This document shows positions 21,775-32,177 of a stretch of 64,000 nucleotides of DNA, piece by piece (position 1 is the stretch's first letter; every line of letters starts with the position of its first letter). A program made the position numbers and the translations under genes. This DNA comes from Corinectria fuckeliana (lineage: Eukaryota; Ascomycota; Sordariomycetes; Hypocreales; Nectriaceae). Below the pieces are notes generated by a model. The model was given only the letters and a program-made list of their open reading frames with translations, ran no database searches and had not been told where the DNA came from. The stretch is from NCBI GenBank assembly GCA_019137255.1, contig WPDH01000053.1:62001-126000 (forward strand), written 5' to 3'.

Positions 21775-21821
<47 letters not shown>
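21749..21821. repeat. Long poly-G tract interrupted by AATNN
   Basis: A run of 21 G (21749-21769), then AAT and two undetermined bases (21773-21774), then a run of 47 G (21775-21821). Its edge is 28 bp from the MPO1-like start codon. The Ns mark an unresolved assembly position, so the true length is unknown. Confidence 0.95.
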
Positions 21822-21822
<1 letters not shown>

Positions 21823-22679
21823 GCGAAATGGGAGAATCTGACAATGGAACAGTGAGTGAGTGAGTGAGAGCTGCAAGGCGATGACGGGATGGGTGGTTTA
21901 GCTTGTGGGTGGCCCGTGTGCGGGTGACGGGACGTTAGGGGCAAACGTACAGGTTAACAAGGCACCTAAGTAATTATGTATGTACTAGGCTTGGCTGGCT
22001 GGTTGGCGAGTTTCGGCTCGTATCCGGAGTTGGTGCGAATGGATGCGATGGAGTGTGGCGAGATTGATTGCAGGAAGAGCAAAGTACGGACAGTGAATTG
22101 GGGGGAAGGGGAGGATTATTATATGCCCGACCGAGCGAAGCCTGGAAGGTCGACCCTGTCTGCAGTGTTCAACAAGAAAACAGAGAGTGGGAGTTCAGCT
22201 CGAAACGAGAAAGAGGGAGGACGGAGCGCCACGGAGCAAGTGAGAAGTCGTGACGATTTTGCAGCGAGGTGCTGAGTTGTTCATGTTCACGTTCATGTTC
22301 ATGTGCTTTTTCTTCTCCCGACAGTGTGAACGTGGGGCGGTGCCTCGGAACAACTCCTCCTCCTCCTCCCCCTCCCTCATTGTCCTCCCAACACAGCATT
22401 AATTACAATGTAATGTTATTGGGTGGTACTTCGTACTCACCCGTAAATGCTTGGCACGCTTCCCCAACCCTCCAAGACGTCGGCGAATCCCTGCTTCGTT
22501 CCCCAGGTTTGGCTACCTAACTCGGGCTCTTCGCTTGATTGTCACGCTATGGTTCGGGGAAAGGGACGCAACAGCACAGTGGCCGGCGTCTATCTGGGAT
22601 AGCATCGTGGCGGCTTGCTCCATCGGAGCATTTTACGGCTCACCATCCCTGTCTGCCTATAGCGGTACTTCAACTGTCC

Positions 22680-22706
22680 TGCTGCTGCTGCTGCTGCTGT
22701 TGCTGA
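22680..22706. repeat. GCT/CTG trinucleotide run
   Basis: About seven CTG units plus one variant (GTTGCTG) lie in intergenic sequence. No coding frame here is supported. Confidence 0.8.
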
Positions 22707-23896
22707 TGCCGGCTTATATTGTGCAGCGACTGACTGGTGGAGCCACGAGAAATAGGCGGACTGACATTCAATGTGCCCTGAAAGCAGTACCCCCTTAGTC
22801 CAAGGCTTTTCTGCAGGGGAACCTAAGTAGATATTGGTGGCTGACTGCGGACTTACCCTTCTAGACTGCACCTCACCCTCCTAATCCAATCTAGACTCTC
22901 CCCATTGTAGGACCACCTTTATTGTTTGATGCACTTTGTAACGAACTGAACTCCCTTTCCCTTTCTCCCTCTCAAGCAGAGGTGAAGCTCCTGGGGTCTG
23001 GCACTCCTTTGTTCTGATTCCGTCTACACGCACCGCACTCGCACGCGCCAAGGAGCCAGACTCGACCCGAGATTTGCTTGAATTGATACGCCATTGGTCT
23101 CCAGCATCGGCAATGGAAACAGCACAAAACCCTGACTACTGGTACAATGTTTCATCTTACTCTTCACGTCATTTTAAGCTTGCAGCTACCTTGGTAGATA
23201 CCTACCGCAGATGGATACTAATGAGCTAGGTCTACTAAGCTAACTTATTATTAGGTGCTGGCAGTTTCTCCGTTAATGGGAGGGAACAAAAGGGTCGGCG
23301 CACAGACCACTCGACCTTGCGCGACTCCCCCAACTCCCCGACCACGCGCTCAACCATGAATGGACAAGATTTCTGCCGCCAACGGGCCTTTCTCAGCCTC
23401 GCCGCCAGACAAACCTCCTTCACCATCACCCTCACTTTTCCACCGACCCATCTGCGTCGGGAAGGCCAGCGGCGAAACCCTCCACTCAACCGCTCGACGA
23501 CGGCGGGTGCTTGTGTGCAGTCTGGCGCCTTTCCCTTTGCCTTCGCCCTTTGCGCCTTGGCTCGCTCGTCCTTGCTTCATCCCTCCTCCCCCCCCCCCAT
23601 CGCGCGACGCCCGCCCTGTGAGCCGTCGTCCGCTCCTCGCCGATTGTCGCCGTTCCTTCGCATTCCGCTCGCTTTCCTCAGGTCGCTGTCGCGATTCGGC
23701 AGCATAGGTGGTTGGCCTTGATAGTAGCGCTTGAGCCTTCTGCTCTTCTGGAAGTCTCTGCTCCTCTCGTCTCCTCGATACCCTCCGTCTCGACCCGGCC
23801 GCTTCAGCAGCAACCGCATCCATCGTCCTCGACCCGACCGAACGAATCTCCTCCCGTGACCGCACTCGCTCGTCGGCCCCACTCGTCGTCTTCGCC

Positions 23897-24583
23897 ATGT
23901 TTTTCCTCTACAACATGGAGCGCAGGGTCACCCTCCACCCTTCCTACTTTGGGCGCAACATGCACGATCTCGTGACAAGCAAGCTTCTGAAGGATGTCGA
24001 GGGCACGTGTGCCGGAAGCTACTACATCATCTCCATCATGGACACGTTTGATATCTCAGAAGGTCGCATCCTTCCCGGCAACGGGCTCGCCGAATTCACC
24101 GTTGGATACCGCGCTGTCGTGTGGCGACCTTTCAAGGGCGAGACGGTAAGGCCGCCGTCTGGCGACTCGTCATGATTCTGGAGGCTGACCCAACTCAGGT
24201 TGATGCTGTCGTCTACTCCATCAACCCTCAAGGCTTCTTTGCCCAAGCAGGACCGTTGCGACTCTTTGTGTCGGCGCATGTACGTTGTGCCCACGGTACC
24301 CGCTGCCTGGCCACTACTGACCATTGAACAGTTGATCCCGAGCGATATCAAGTGGGATCCCAATGCGACACCCCCCCAGTTCACAAACAACGAGGACACG
24401 GTTATCGAGCCTGGAACCCATGTTCGTGTAAAGATTATCGGAACCAGAACCGAGGTTGGAGAGATGTGGGCTATTGGCAGCATCAAGGAGGACTACCTGG
24501 GGTATGCCGAGGACTTGTTCCGTGTGTTCCACTAACCTTGACCCAATTGCTAACATTCTTCTTCAAGTTGTCTCCAAGACTAA
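23897..24583 (+). CDS. RPB7: DNA-directed RNA polymerase II subunit RPB7
   Basis: Exons are 23897-24145, 24199-24279, 24332-24501 and 24568-24583, giving 171 residues, the same length as yeast Rpb7. The N-terminal RNP-like domain (MFFLYNMERRVTLHPSYFG, then VEGTCAGSYYIISIM) is followed by the S1/OB part (VDAVVYSINPQGFF, LIPSDIKWDPN, then VRVKIIGTRTEVGEMWAIGS). The ending IKEDYLG is diagnostic. Rpb7 pairs with Rpb4 to form the stalk of Pol II and is essential for initiation. The last exon is only 16 nt and adds CLQD plus the stop; its intron has a perfect TGCTAAC branch. Without that splice the frame would end in YAEDLFRVFH, which does not fit the family. Confidence 0.95.
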
Positions 24584-25016
24584 TTTATGATCACGACGAA
24601 TTAAAAATACTCGATTTAGATTGTTGGAAGTTATCTTCTCCAGACCAGTCGATTTACCGGAGCCTCACGATATAGACCAGGACCGTACCCCCTTCGATGC
24701 CGTAACGCGGAAGATTGGCTACTTGAACTTTTTGGGCTGCGGCTTACTTTTGAGGTTTAGGGAGGGGGAAACGGGACCAGGGCAGGGATTTTGGGATCTT
24801 ATCCATGGCCATGTACAAAGTAACAAAGAGAGGGTCTTCCGCCTCCTGCTGCAGACGGACGGCTACTGGTGGAGCGTTGATGGTAGTTCTAAAGCTATGG
24901 CATAAGGCGCCTGCTGTATAAGGATCCGCGTCGTCTTCTCATGAGGCTTGGCCGCGGGCGACTAGACTCAGTACGCAAGTTTTAAAAAATTGAAAAGCAG
25001 ATACCCCAAGAAACCC

Positions 25017-25037
25017 ACGCCCTACGCCCTACGCCCT
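25017..25037. repeat. 7-bp tandem repeat ACGCCCT, 3 copies
   Basis: Three exact copies lie about 300 bp upstream of the aldolase gene. Confidence 0.85.
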
Positions 25038-25090
25038 AGCTACCTAGCAACGAAGTACCGCCCACCGATATGCATGTTCTGGTCTGGTCA

Positions 25091-25114
25091 TGTTCCCCTG
25101 TTCCCCTGTTCCCC
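25091..25114. repeat. 8-bp tandem repeat TGTTCCCC, 3 copies
   Basis: Three exact copies, the third followed by CCGTTACCCC, lie in the aldolase promoter region. Confidence 0.85.
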
Positions 25115-25329
25115 CGTTACCCCACACCACCCGACCAGACGCTCCCCCCACTCTGGGGAAGTCGTGTCTCTTCAAAAGGCCGTATGGAAACCCGATAACT
25201 GTCGTGTCCTCTTGTTTCTTTTCCATCCGTAGCCATGGTCTGAAGCTTCGCCTTGGTTCTTAGCCTGTTTATTCCTCCCGAAAGCGTCATTTGTACCCAT
25301 CCCCCGGCACCGCGACGTAAAATCAAACC

Positions 25330-26456
25330 ATGAAGGCTTGGACATTAATCCCACTCCGCTGGAGGCCTTCTCTTGCGCTGGGGAACTCCATACGTCCTCG
25401 AGGAACTATGAGGAGCATGTCCGCGATGCAGGCTTCCAACCGCCTGAGGACAGCGCTGAACCAGGGCCGGACTTCCCTCGGCGCCTGGCAGATGATGCCC
25501 GGAGCTAATGTCTCGCGGCTGTTGGCGCGGTCTGGGGTCGATTGGGTGTTGGTGGACTGTGAACATGGAAACATGGATGGTATGAGGGTTGCGCTTCAAT
25601 GTGCCGCCGAGCACCAAATACTGACGGCGCAATATTAGACGGCGCAATGCATGATGCGGTGCCGGCGATAGCGGCACTGGGAGTGTCTCCCATTGTGAGG
25701 CTCCCGGGCATGGAAGAGTGGATGGTGAAGCGTGAGCCACTTCCTATGGTTAGAGTATGCCCTCGAGCGAGTCGCTAACTTGCCTCCAGGTGCTCTTGAC
25801 AGCGGAGCTCACGGGGTGCGTATGAAGGAGTAGTCACATGGCCTTGGCTTTACTAATACTCCTTGAGGTTGTCGTGCCTCTCCTTCGGACGGCAGAAGAA
25901 GCTAGGCAGGCGGTCCAGTCTGCCAAGTTTTCGCCCTTGGGGAGACGTGGTTTCGGCTCCCCCATCGCCCCTGAGCGCTTCAGTCCCGTTCCAAGTTTCA
26001 CCGAGTACCTCCAGCAGGCAAACGACGCCCTCCTGACCATTGTCCAGATCGAGACCAAGGAGGCGCTCGAATCTGTGGACGAGATTGCCACGGTGGATGG
26101 CATTGACGTGTTATTCATTGGGCCCTTTGACCTAGGTCCGTCTCTTGCCCCAGACCCCCAGCCATGTATTGATGTTCTGACATGCAACAGGGAATAACAT
26201 CGGGCACCCAATCATCAACGGAGTGATGGCCCCGGAGCTGAAAGATGCGCTAGCCAAGATTCTTTCTGCCAGCAAGAAGGCTGGGAAAAAGTGCGGCGTT
26301 TACTGCACCGGTGGCGAGCAAGCGGGCATGTTTGCAGAGCAAGGCTTTGACATGATGAACGTGGTGACGGATTACACGGCGCTCGACTTCACCGCTAAGG
26401 AGCAATTCAGTTTTGCTAGCGGGCGAGCCAAGCCAGCCAAAGGAGAATCGTATTAA
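25330..26456 (+). CDS. HpcH/HpaI-family aldolase (2,4-dihydroxyhept-2-ene-1,7-dioate aldolase-like)
   Basis: Exons are 25330-25579, 25639-25731, 25790-25815, 25868-26135 and 26191-26456, giving 300 residues. The family motifs are in order: LGAWQMMPGANVSRLLARSG, then VDWVLVDCEHGNMD, then GAHGVVVPLLRTAEEA, then GRRGFGSP, then IVQIETKEALESVDEIA, and VDGIDVLFIGPFDLG. These include the metal-binding Glu of the IETKEA motif and the Asp of GPFDL. HpcH/HpaI enzymes are class II pyruvate aldolases that cleave or form 4-hydroxy-2-oxo acids. The substrate in fungi is usually unknown. The third exon is only 26 nt (ALDSGAHG). The first 30 residues are basic (ALGNSIRPRGTMR) and could be a mitochondrial targeting segment, or translation may begin at a later Met. 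Confidence 0.9.
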
Positions 26457-26498
26457 TAGCGGTTTCAGGCCATTGAGCTGTGATGATATATCAATCGA

Positions 26499-26880
26499 CT
26501 AGCTCTGCTCGGCCTTTTCCATCTTGGATTCAACCTGTTCGACAGTGAACCGGTGCATCAGCTTAATGGCTTTGCCGGATTTGGCGGGATCCTCTTCCGG
26601 GGCTATCGTCTTGCTAATATGTATCTGGCTTCTGGGTCAACAATGCTTTATAGAGACGTAGTGAGTAAGTCTTGCGCACCACGGGTACATCAAAGTCATA
26701 GAGATCCTTCCACGCCTCCGATTCTAGCTGTGGAGCATCGACGTTGACCTCCTTGTAAACGAAGGGCCGCTTATCCCATACATCCGATAGGACGCCCTTA
26801 GCTTGGCTGCAGAGGCCACAAGTCTCGCGGGTGAAGAAGGTGATTCTGCAAGATTGCAGGAGGCGACGGGTTGCGAACAT
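26499..26880 (-). CDS. Glutaredoxin-like (DUF836) small protein
   Basis: Exons are 26680-26880 and 26499-26624, giving 108 residues. It begins MFATRRLLQSCRITFFTRET and carries a thioredoxin-fold CxxC (TCGLCSQAKGVL), then FVYKEVNVDAPQLE and the cis-Pro segment DFDVPVIHISK, which is completed by splicing out 26625-26679 (GTGCGC donor). This matches the short glutaredoxin-like family of yeast YDR286C, whose substrate is unknown. The N-terminus is basic and could target mitochondria. The gene is divergent from the CHORD gene, with 388 bp between the start codons. The C-terminus (EQVESKMEKAEQS) is helical and charged. Confidence 0.85.
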
Positions 26881-27268
26881 TGTGTAAGGCAGTGCGATGG
26901 GTTCTGGAAATGAGAGCTGTAGACTGCGAGTCTTTCTGTTCAGCTGGCAGGTAATGAACGTCCGTCGAAGCCGGAAAATGGTTCGAGATGCCGAAGCTCT
27001 TTCGAGCTTGTCAAGCTGTTGTCGAATATGCCACGGTTTAATTGCATAATCAGCCACAGGAGCAGCTCAACCCCGCACCCAATTAGGAAGGCGGTGAGCA
27101 CTGAGCTCTCGCGCTTCAGCGTCATCGGGCTTAGGAATTCTAGAAGCTCCCACCCCACCATCAACTTCGGGTGATATTCTATCTTTTTGCCTTCGCGCCT
27201 TCGCGGTCCTGCTCAATTTCCGAGACTCATATCGTGAGCCGGGAAAGTCCTCGTAGCAGCATTTCAAC
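26881..27268. promoter_or_regulatory. Shared divergent promoter of the glutaredoxin-like and CHORD genes
   Basis: Only 388 bp separate the two start codons of oppositely directed genes, so both promoters must lie here or overlap. No TATA box is obvious. Confidence 0.5.
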
Positions 27269-28333
27269 ATGGCTCAAAAGTGCGTTCATCAGGGCTGTGG
27301 CAAGGAGTACACCGACGATGCCGAGAAGTGCGAGTATCACCCTGGCCCGCCCATCTTTCACGAGGGGCAGAAAGGTGAGCGAGCATGAATACAATCTGCC
27401 CAATCCCGGCTGCTAACTTGTGATGGCAGGATGGAAATGCTGCAAGCCCCGCGTTCTGACGTTTGATGAGTTCATGGACATTCCACCCTGCACAACGGGC
27501 ACTCACTCGACCACCGACAAGCCCCCGGGCGTTGAGCAGAAGCCCCAGGAAGACGACGCGGCCCTGGCCAAGAAGATTGAAGGCCTCAATGCCACTACGC
27601 CCTCCCGCGCACCTGTTCGGACCGCCCAGCATGCCCAGACGCCGCCTCCCCAAGCTCCGGAGTCCGAGGACGACGATCCCAGCTTGGAGATCCCCGAGGG
27701 CGCTGGCTGCAAGCGCAGGGCCTGCGGCGCCACTTACAAGAAGGGCAGCTCGAGAGATGCAGAGGATTGCGTGCACCACCCTGGGGCGCCGCTGTTTCAC
27801 GAGGGAAGCAAGGGCTACACTTGCTGCAAGAGAAGGGTGTTGGAATTTGATCAATTCATGAACATCGAAGGCTGCAAGACCAAGAAGAGACACTTGTTCA
27901 TTGGTAGCGCCAGCAAGGATAAGGCCGATGCGGGCGGCGAGGAAGTGTTGTCTACAGTCAGGTAAAGACGCTGCTCTTGCGAGTGTGGCTTGTGGCCGAC
28001 TAACAACATGATAGACATGACTACTATCAGACCCCGGCGAATGTTATTGCTTCCTTCTTCCTCAAGAAGATCAACAAGGATACGGCCAAGGTGGAATTCC
28101 AGGAGAAACAAATCGTGTTGGATCTTATGACGACGGATTCGCCGCCCAAGCGATACAAGGCAGACGTGCCACTCTTTGCAACCGTTGACACCGAGAAGTC
28201 GTCTTACAAGATCTTGGGAACAAAGCTGGAGTTGACGCTTGTCAAGTCAGATGGAAGCTCATGGCCGGTGCTACGGGGCGACGAAGCTTTGACAGGCGAG
28301 ATCCTGCAGATCGGCCGGGCGGGTAGAGCTTAA
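27269..28333 (+). CDS. CHORD-CS domain co-chaperone (RAR1/CHORDC1-like)
   Basis: Exons are 27269-27374, 27430-27961 and 28015-28333, giving 318 residues. The two zinc-binding CHORD modules are at about residues 5-56 (CVHQGCGKEY, HPGPPIFHEGQKGWKCC, then FMDIPPC) and 129-184 (CKRRACGATYKKG, CVHHPGAPLFHEGSKGYTCC, then FMNIEGC). The first intron splits CHORD1 at GQK|G. A CS (p23-like) domain follows from about 212 (HDYYQTPANVIASFFLKK, VEFQEKQIVLDLMT, then KSSYKILGTKLELTLVKSDG). CHORD-CS proteins bind Hsp90 and SGT1 and act in stress and signalling complexes. The linker (57-128) is acidic and proline-rich. All cysteines expected of the two zinc modules are present. Confidence 0.94.
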
Positions 28334-28923
28334 TAGACTGAGGAACGGTGTAGAGTAGAGAGGGAACAGCCGTAAGGTGGGTATTTGGAGAGGAGTTGGG
28401 TGAGTGGTGAGCATGTCGGCGTTGGCGATGAGGAAATAACTTTCAGAATGGACTCACAAGGCAGTGGGGGGATTTGGCCCATGCAGAATGCATCTCATTT
28501 GACGGGTAGCTCACTGTGGAAGTGAACCAAGCAAATGGTATAAAGACAAGAACGACATTCTCAATAAAATAAAATCCTGGCTGGATCTAGCAGATGGATG
28601 GTTGAGTTGAATCAGGACCCGATGCAACTCATGCTCACTGCACTAGACATAGCTATCCCTCTTTAGGCGCAAGATGATCAATATCTGGTAGATACGGCAG
28701 TGTTGTTGTTTCCTGGTGAATAATTATGATGCACGGGCGTCTTCCGTGGAACCTTCAATATCCTAGCTAATGAGATAATCTTCCCTTTAGAGAGTCCACT
28801 ATGAAGACAGGGAACACTGCAAGAAACGCCTAGAAAGACCTTACGATGAATTTCGGTTATGCAAGAGATCTCAATTTTGCCATCCTCTCTGTTGGGGACT
28901 AAAAAAGGCCATCCCGTAGTTGA
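28334..28923. other. Intergenic
   Basis: This 590-bp gap holds the 3' end of the CHORD gene and AT-richer sequence leading into the FAD-monooxygenase relic. No gene was seen. Confidence 0.4.
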
Positions 28924-29890
28924 CTACTGCGCTATGGTAAAGAGGTCGGCTAGATACTGAGCCCAGGACTCGTCGCCACTCGTGACGTATCCAATGTACA
29001 CGTCTGGTCGTACGACGACAACGAAGGAGCCTCGGCTTTAACCTAGTCGGCGGTGAACCGTTTTCTTGTAGTCTCTTGAGATTGAGCCTCTCCACCCTGC
29101 TCCTGCTGTCCCGCCGTGGGCAGGATATGATACGAGTCTGCCATAGAGCCGAAGTCGAAGGCACTCTCTAGATGCTCGCCAATGAAGAGAACCGAGAGCT
29201 TGCCGTACGACGCTATGGTATAGAGTCTTGCGCTGTCAGCTCCCGAGGCGGGTTTCACTATAATATCTGGGCATCGATAACCAACCTTCCAGATGTCGTG
29301 CTAAAACTCTTTGATTAGAGGCGAAGCCATATCATCGTATGAAACACCCATGCCCTCAACGCTAGTCAACACCTATAACTTTGAGAATACTTCTAGTGGG
29401 GTATAGATACTCGCCAGCGATGTAGGCGGCGTTTCGCTTGATATACCAGTGTTGAGGCCTTGCCCGCTCTTGACGAAATGGACATGTGCAGCATCTCCAG
29501 CGAGGAGAATGCGGTCCGAGCCTTACTTGGAGATGAAGGATGATGCGACTCGCTCCTTGACTGTATAAGTTATGTTAGTATTGTGCCATTTGACAATTTA
29601 TGGTACGCTAGGAGATTTGGCTTGACATAGAATGTGTTGTACCATTCCGTCTTCAGGAATTCGACAATGCAAGGGACCATGTGCTTCTTATAAACTCTTC
29701 AGCGCGCTCCTGGCTGATCTCGCCCTGGAGCAGAACGTAGAAACAATATGGACCACGCTCCCGATAGATCCAGGAGACGCAGGACTGGCCGTTCAAGCTC
29801 AAAGGTGACGATTTCTGGACAAACTGGAAAGTCTGTCTTGATGAATGTGCCGAGAACCGCCCAGAGCATCTACTCGGCGTGCGGGCACGT
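28924..29890 (-). pseudogene. FAD-dependent aromatic monooxygenase (PHOX-type), decayed fragment
   Basis: Recognisable pieces lie on the minus strand in the right order but in different frames with stops between them. They are VLGTFIKTDFPVCPEIVTFE near 29830; DRILLAGDAAHVHFVKSGQG, then LNTGI, near 29430-29520, the GD motif of the FAD site; GYRCPDIIVKPASGADSARL, then YGKLSVLFIGEHLE, near 29150-29285; and FVVVRPDVYIGYV, the thioredoxin-like C-terminal domain, near 28980-29030, ending at a TAG at 28924. The N-terminal nucleotide-binding GxGxxG part is absent. Intact relatives hydroxylate phenolic compounds and often sit in secondary-metabolite or catabolic clusters. Stops and frameshifts make this copy non-functional as a single enzyme. 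Boundaries are approximate. Confidence 0.8.
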
Positions 29891-29945
29891 TTCGGCTCAT
29901 CGCTGGCTACGTTGGGACGGACTGTATCTCTAAGACCATAAGCTA

Positions 29946-30506
29946 GGCCTTGACTTTGTGAAGAAGCCCGAAAATGAGGCTTTTTTCAAGAAGGCGCATG
30001 ACTTTGGCGAGCTGCCTTCCTGGAAGTTTGAGCTTCTCCTCGAGGTCGAAGACCGCGGTGCTGACACACAGGGGTCTGAACAAGGTGCTTTCGGCAGGGT
30101 CAAAGCAAGTCGATGAGGCACCCAACGAAAAGGTGGCAGTCTCAACATCACCACAGTAAGTCTGTAGGCCTTCATCTCCGGTGTGAGGAGAGCACCAGAC
30201 GTCGCTTTTGTGCATGTTGCTGACCCGAGGGTGTCTATATATTCCAATTCGTCAACGCTTTTACGGCATCTCCTTCAGACTCGGGATTTACCCTCTTCTC
30301 GTCATCGACATGGCTATTCAAACGCCCAGAGCCTTCCTCTAATTATCAACTACCCGACAACCGGGAAGCCATGCCTTCGGTTTCGCGAGCCTTAGCCACA
30401 GAGCAGAAAGGCATATGACGCTCCGAGCGTGACGATTGACGACAATGCCGACAGCACGGCGATTTGCGATACCGTCACCGAGCTATGGCATGTCCACTTC
30501 GACTAA
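29946..30506 (+). pseudogene. TauD/TfdA-like Fe(II)/2-oxoglutarate dioxygenase, decayed fragment
   Basis: Pieces in order on the plus strand are GLDFVKKPENEAFFKKAHDF, then GELPSWKFELLLEVEDRGAD (29946-30075); a frame-shifted GLNKVLSAGSKQ (about 30073-30110); FVHVADPRVSIYSNSSTLLR, then LPLIINYPTTGKPCLRFREP (30200-30392); a TAG at 30393-30395; and PQSRKAYDAPSVTIDDNADS, then ELWHVHFD and a stop at 30504. The layout resembles the TauD-type domain that also occurs fused or adjacent to isocyanide-synthase-like proteins in fungi. The iron-binding HxD and distal His regions are not recognisable, so the gene is truncated at both ends and broken internally. It lies head to head with the FAD-monooxygenase relic. 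Confidence 0.6.
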
Positions 30507-31680
30507 AATAAGATGATGAATTATGAGAGGCCAAGGGAAAGAGCTAGAATATGGGCCGTTTTCTGTATTTTCATAGGGTATCCAGATACTTACATAGCAG
30601 GATCAAAGGGGGATAGTCCCACGACGTAGGTATCTAATAAGGAAGACGTCATTTTTTATTCACAAATAATAAGGTACCTAAGAGATATCCGGGACCGAGG
30701 CTTATCTTATCGTGCCACATCCCCCAAGCTGGATTCGATGTAGACTACTCCGTAGGTAATACGGATAGTTATCTAGCTTAGATATTGGTGCCTACACTAC
30801 ATGTACTAGCCTAAAAGAAAGTCCGGATGGAAATGCACAGTCGGGAAGATCATCTACGCATGGGCCAGCAGCAGGTTTACTTTAAATTCCATGCGCGAGC
30901 TGGCACCACGTTGAAAAAGAAATAATCAGATGGTGGTTCATCAGGATGGCACATGGCAAAACATCAAACATGCATATCCCACTTAAATGTGCCAGTTGAA
31001 GCACATCTGCTGCACGTTAAATGACCTCCCACCTCCTCCCACCACCCACTTGCTACCCAACCACCCAGCTATGCTAATCTAACGAATAAACCTCCATGCA
31101 AGGGCCCTGATAAGCTCCCCCGCCATGTTAAAGAATCCTCCCCACCCTGATTCACCAAATTCGGATACGTAACAAAGTGAGCCTGGCCGGTCTCCCACTG
31201 GCTCATCGCTTGCCCTTCACCCATTGTGGGCCCTGCCTGTCAGCGAGAAGAGAGCCTAAGGTAATTAGTCTAAAGGCTTTCCACTTTCCAGGGGAGAGAA
31301 CCTACCGATAGCGCTTTTGGCAGCTGATAGCACGCACGACATGATGCGATGGTCCAATGTTTGACCTTATCGATGCCTTAGTCTGCCCTGTCCTGCTTTG
31401 TCTTGCCCTCCTCTGCTCTGCCTTGCTCTGCCTTGCCTTCTCTTGCCTCTTGCTAAACCCCGGCGCGTAGGCTATAAGATGATGCCATGCCCTAGACCCG
31501 CGCTCCTCCCGCCGGAAGGTCGTCGTCATATTGATTTCCACCCCGCGAAACACTGACCCGATTCTCGCCCCGACTTACATACTGATTGCTACATCTCCGT
31601 TACCTCGATTCCGTCCATCCGATATCTCGCGGTCTCTGCTCCACTCTCCAACCGGACACGACAACCTCTTATCGTGAACC
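30507..31680. other. Intergenic
   Basis: This 1.17-kb gap is AT-rich in its first 400 bp with TACCTA/CTCCGTA words (30660-30800), and pyrimidine-rich near its right end. It holds the promoter of the GRGGAGN-repeat gene. No further relic of the neighbouring pseudogenes was recognised. Confidence 0.4.
31381..31453. repeat. Degenerate TGCC/TGCT-rich low-complexity run
   Basis: Irregular repeats of CTTGCC and CTCTGC lie about 230 bp upstream of the GRGGAGN-repeat gene. Confidence 0.7.
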
Positions 31681-32177
31681 ATGACGGCCGAGGTTTCTCA
31701 CGGCCGTGGCGGCGCCGGCAACATGGCTGCCGACGAGACCAAGTACACCGATGGCGAGGTCGTCCGAGCTGGCGTCGAGGGTAGCCACGGCGATGGCGCA
31801 TTCAGCTCCGGCCGAGGAGGTATGGCTGTTTTCCACGTCTCTTCCAATCCCCGTGCCTAGGTACTCTCGACACACAAGCATCGGCCTGCTAACCCAAACT
31901 CACCGCAGGCGCCGGTAACATCGGCGATGTCGGTACCAAGTCCAGCGAGCGCCTAGACAAGGACATCATTCCCGAAGTCGCCGTCCGCCCTAGCCAGGAT
32001 GGCCGTGATTTCCACACTGGCCGGGGAGGTGCTGGCAACAACCACAAGGACAAGGACGAGGCCGAGGCCGAGGGGAAGAAATCGCTGGAGAAGAAGCCCG
32101 AAGAGAAGCATGTGCCCGTTGCCCCCACGAGCCTGGCCGACAAGCTCAAGGCCAAGCTCTTTGGCAGGAAGAAATAA
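31681..32177 (+). CDS. Small GRGGAGN-repeat protein (DUF3602)
   Basis: Exons 31681-31819 and 31909-32177 give 135 residues. The motif GRGGAGN occurs three times: SHGRGGAGNMA, SSGRGGAGNIG (split by the intron) and HTGRGGAGNNH. These are the short repeats that define the fungal DUF3602 family. The C-terminus is Lys/Glu-rich and ends ADKLKAKLFGRKK. The protein has no cysteine, signal peptide or membrane helix and is predicted to be disordered. Family members are widespread and often reported as stress- or development-expressed, but no activity is known. The intron is 89 nt with a GTATGG donor and a GCTAACC branch. Confidence 0.85.

Larger units (their letters stand above)
21722..23896. other. 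Intergenic, divergent 2.2 kb
   Basis: This gap lies between the MPO1-like gene (minus) and RPB7 (plus). It holds the poly-G tract with two Ns, a GCT-repeat run at 22680 and a pyrimidine-rich stretch from about 23300 that is probably the RPB7 leader. Several overlapping open frames at 23317-23898 are compositional only. Confidence 0.45.
24584..25329. other. Intergenic
   Basis: This 746-bp gap is the 3' flank of RPB7 and the promoter of the aldolase gene. It contains two small tandem repeats (25017-25037 and 25091-25114). A 94-codon open frame at 24621 has no family resemblance. Confidence 0.4.

Noticed and set aside
23317..23898. Overlapping open frames upstream of RPB7
   Set aside because: Pyrimidine-rich sequence free of stops on both strands; best explained as promoter and 5' leader.
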